From: an uncultured bacterium
GTDB taxonomy: Bacteria; Krumholzibacteriota; Krumholzibacteriia; LZORAL124-64-63
DNA length: 8,565 nucleotides
Direction of reading: 5' to 3'
Assembly: GCA_903847545.1 (NCBI GenBank)
Contig: CAINDZ010000515.1
Location: forward strand, 1-8,565
A program made the translations under genes and the position numbers. Shown piece by piece: positions 6,160 through 8,565 of the stretch. Within the stretch, counting starts at the first letter, position 1. Each line of letters begins with the position of its first letter. The notes beneath the pieces were generated by a model. The model worked only from the letters and a program-made list of their open reading frames with translations, did not search any database and was not told the DNA's origin.

Positions 6160-8565
6160 ATGCCTTCGATCCGCAAGTTCGTCGTCACGCCCAACCTGCC
6201 CGACCCGCTCAAGCCGTTGCTCGACATCGCGCGCAACGTCTGGTGGAGCTGGAACGTCGAGGCCATCTCGCTGCTGCGACGCGTGGACCCCGACCTGTGG
6301 GATCGCCATGCCGGCAACCCGGTGGCGGTGCTGGGCTCGCTGTCGGCGCAGCGCGTGCGCGAGCTCGAGCGCGACCAGGCTTTCCTGGCCCACCTCGAGC
6401 GCGTGCAGGGCGACCTCGAGCGCTACCTGACGCACCCGACGTGGTATGCGAACGAACACAACGGCGTCGGCGAGGGCCTGATCGGCTACTTCTCGTTGGA
6501 GTTCGGCCTGCACGAGTCGCTGCCCCTGTACTCGGGCGGCCTTGGCATCCTGGCCGGCGACCACCTGAAGTCGGCCACGGACCTGGGCATCCCCCTGGTG
6601 GGCGTGGGCCTGGCCTACCAGTCCGGCTACTTCCGCCAGTACCTGAACCACGACGGCTGGCAGATGGAGGAGTACCCGGTCAACGACTTCTACAACATGT
6701 CGATGTCGCTGGAGCGCGACCGCGAGGGCGCGCCGCGCCTGATCGAGGTGCACTACCCGGGCCGCTCCATCTTCGCGCAGATCTGGCGCTTGCAGGTGGG
6801 CCGCAACCCCCTGTTCCTGCTGGACACCAACGTGATGGAGAACCAGCCCGAGGACCGCGACCTGACCGCGCGCCTGTACGGCGGCGACAACGACATGCGC
6901 ATCCGGCAGGAGATCATGCTGGGCATCGGCGGCCTGCGGGCGCTGATCGCGCTGGGCCTCGAGCCCACCGTGTGCCACATGAACGAGGGCCACTCGGCCT
7001 TCCTGGCGCTCGAGCGCATCAACCTGCTGATGAAGAACCGCAAGCTGTCGTTCGAGACCGCGTTCGAGGTCGTGCGCGCCAGCAGCATCTTCACCACGCA
7101 CACGCCTGTGCCCGCGGGCAACGACCACTTCCCGCCCGAGCTGGTGCGCACCTACCTGACGCGCAAGGCCGACGAGATGCACATCGGCATCGACCGGCTG
7201 CTGGCCCTGGGCCGCCAGGACCCGCAGAACGCGGCCGAGACGTTCTGCATGACGGTGCTGGCGCTGCGGCTGAGCCGCTTCGCCAACGGCGTCAGCGAGC
7301 TGCACGGGCACGTCTCGCGCAACATGTGGCAGCGCGTGTGGCCCGAGGTGCCCGAGAACGAGATCCCCATCGCGCACGTGACCAACGGCATCCACACGCG
7401 CAGCTGGCTGTGCTCGGAGATCGCGCGGCTGTACGACCGCTACCTGGGGCCCCGCTGGTACGAGGAGCCCACGAACAAGACGCTGTGGGACCGCGTGGAC
7501 CAGATCCCGGACGCCGAGCTGTGGCGCTCGCACGAGCGCATGCGCGAGCGGCTGGTCGGGTTCACGCGCGGCCGCCTGCGCCGGCAGCTGAAGCGGCGCG
7601 GCGCCAACCGCATCTGGATCAAGGCGGCCAGCGAGGCGCTGGACCCCGAGGCCCTGACCATCGGCTTCGCGCGGCGCTTCGCCACGTACAAGCGGGCGGC
7701 GCTGATCCTGAGCGACCCCGAGCGCCTGAGCCGCATCTTGAACAATCCCGAGCGGCCGGTGCAGCTGATCTTCGCGGGCAAGGCCCACCCGAAGGACCAC
7801 CCGGGCAAGGAAGTCATCCGCCAGCTGGTGCACATGGCCGAGCGCGAGGAGTTCCGCAAGCGGATCGTCTTCGTCGAGGACTACAACATCGAGGTGGCGC
7901 GCTACCTGGTGCAGGGCGTCGACGTGTGGCTGAACAACCCGCGGCGCCCCCTCGAGGCCTCGGGCACCAGCGGCATGAAGGTGCCGCCCAACGGCGGCAT
8001 CAACCTGTCGGTGCTGGACGGCTGGTGGTGCGAGGCCTACAAGACGGACAACGGCTGGGCCATCGGCGCCGGCGAGGAATACGACGACCAGAACTACCAG
8101 GACGACGTCGAGAGCACGGCGCTGTACGACCTGCTCGAGAACGAGATCGTGCCGACGTTCTACGAGCGCGGCGTGGACGGCGTGCCGCGCGAGTGGACGC
8201 GCATCATGAAGAACTCGATGCGCACGGTGAACGCCGAGTTCAACACCAACCGCATGGTCGAGGAGTACACCGAGCGCTTCTACATCCCCTGCCTGGACAA
8301 CATGCGGCGCCTGGCCGCGGACAGCCACGCCCTGGCCGCCGACCTGGCGGACTGGCGGCACCGACTGCACGCGAACTGGCACAACGTGCGGATCCTGGCC
8401 GTCGACGCGCCGCCGCTCAAGGCGCAGCCCATGGGCGCCATGCTGCCGGTCACCGCGCAGGTGCGCCTGGGGCCCATCAGCGCCGACGAGGTGCTGGTCG
8501 AGGTGTACCACGGCCTGCTGGACACGGACGGCCGCATCGAGGGCGGCGAGACCGCGACGATGTTC
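6160..8565 (+). CDS. glgP: Alpha-glucan (glycogen) phosphorylase, GT35, 3' end cut by the window
   Basis: Cytosolic PLP enzyme that releases glucose-1-phosphate from the non-reducing ends of glycogen or maltodextrin using phosphate. 802 codons are visible and the frame is open at the window end. Residues about 15-115 are the DUF3417 N-terminal domain (ARNVWWSWNVEA). Then come FSLEFGLHESLPLYSGGLGILAGDHLKSA (111-139, the glycine-rich active-site region), MNEGHSAF (274-281), HVTNGIHT (406-413), RFATYKR (506-512), with Arg and Lys five apart as in the phosphate site of rabbit phosphorylase, and EASGTSGMK, where K607 is the PLP Schiff-base lysine. A C-terminal beta-rich extension (about 765 onward) is in progress at the edge. 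This matches the bacterial TIGR02094-type enzyme of about 850 aa rather than the E. coli GlgP/MalP type, so perhaps 50 residues are missing. No other glycogen gene is visible. All expected catalytic motifs look intact. Confidence 0.96.
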   Translation, partial: MPSIRKFVVTPNLPDPLKPLLDIARNVWWSWNVEAISLLRRVDPDLWDRHAGNPVAVLGSLSAQRVRELERDQAFLAHLERVQGDLERYLTHPTWYANEHNGVGEGLIGYFSLEFGLHESLPLYSGGLGILAGDHLKSATDLGIPLVGVGLAYQSGYFRQYLNHDGWQMEEYPVNDFYNMSMSLERDREGAPRLIEVHYPGRSIFAQIWRLQVGRNPLFLLDTNVMENQPEDRDLTARLYGGDNDMRIRQEIMLGIGGLRALIALGLEPTVCHMNEGHSAFLALERINLLMKNRKLSFETAFEVVRASSIFTTHTPVPAGNDHFPPELVRTYLTRKADEMHIGIDRLLALGRQDPQNAAETFCMTVLALRLSRFANGVSELHGHVSRNMWQRVWPEVPENEIPIAHVTNGIHTRSWLCSEIARLYDRYLGPRWYEEPTNKTLWDRVDQIPDAELWRSHERMRERLVGFTRGRLRRQLKRRGANRIWIKAASEALDPEALTIGFARRFATYKRAALILSDPERLSRILNNPERPVQLIFAGKAHPKDHPGKEVIRQLVHMAEREEFRKRIVFVEDYNIEVARYLVQGVDVWLNNPRRPLEASGTSGMKVPPNGGINLSVLDGWWCEAYKTDNGWAIGAGEEYDDQNYQDDVESTALYDLLENEIVPTFYERGVDGVPREWTRIMKNSMRTVNAEFNTNRMVEEYTERFYIPCLDNMRRLAADSHALAADLADWRHRLHANWHNVRILAVDAPPLKAQPMGAMLPVTAQVRLGPISADEVLVEVYHGLLDTDGRIEGGETATMF

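Noticed and set aside
6079..8511. 810-aa open frame on the minus strand
   Set aside because: It is exactly antisense to glucan phosphorylase, rich in His/Gln/Val/Arg from GC-biased codons, and shows no family motif.
1..8565. CRISPR arrays, tRNA genes, insertion sequences, attachment sites, defence or toxin-antitoxin genes
   Set aside because: Looked for on both strands; no spaced direct repeats, cloverleaf, transposase motifs or paired small toxin/antitoxin genes were found.

Overview
The window is very GC-rich DNA (roughly 70% G+C by eye) with six protein-coding genes packed on both strands, and no RNA gene, CRISPR array, insertion sequence or phage signature that I can see. The best taxonomic hint is the beta-helix gene at 3339-5075. 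Its C-terminal FlgD-like/Por-type domain begins with PNPFNPST and its repeats are of the 'C-x-F-x-x-N-x-A' kind. Many such proteins occur in high-GC uncultured lineages near the FCB group (Eisenbacteria, Krumholzibacteriota and similar). This is an inference from protein style; no rRNA is present to confirm it.

Layout. Minus strand, read right to left: a small secreted protein with a fibronectin-III-like tail (3035-2616), a divergent YchF/OLA1-type P-loop ATPase (2505-1450), and a polytopic GT-C membrane glycosyltransferase (1453 to beyond base 1). The last starts inside the ychF stop codon (GTGA overlap) and is probably translated from the same message. Plus strand: a secreted beta-helix protein with a C-terminal sorting-type domain (3339-5075). 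Minus strand: a rhodanese-like/methyltransferase fusion (5997-5068), whose last 8 bases overlap the end of the beta-helix gene tail to tail. Plus strand: an alpha-glucan (glycogen) phosphorylase of the GT35, DUF3417-containing type (6160 to beyond the window end).

Two divergent intergenic regions, 3036-3338 and 5998-6159, should carry the promoters. Both contain small AT-rich islands and inverted repeats, but the promoter calls are weak because the sigma-factor preferences of this organism are unknown. No single pathway links the six genes: glucan breakdown, envelope glycosylation, a ribosome-associated ATPase and surface or secreted proteins sit side by side.

I do not see a convincing new multi-gene system. 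The points most worth a second look are the atypical YchF nucleotide-binding region, the rhodanese domain without its cysteine fused to a methyltransferase, the short ORF overlapping the TTG start of the beta-helix gene, and the hairpin just upstream of the small secreted protein gene. Several long antisense ORFs are GC-driven shadows and were left out.
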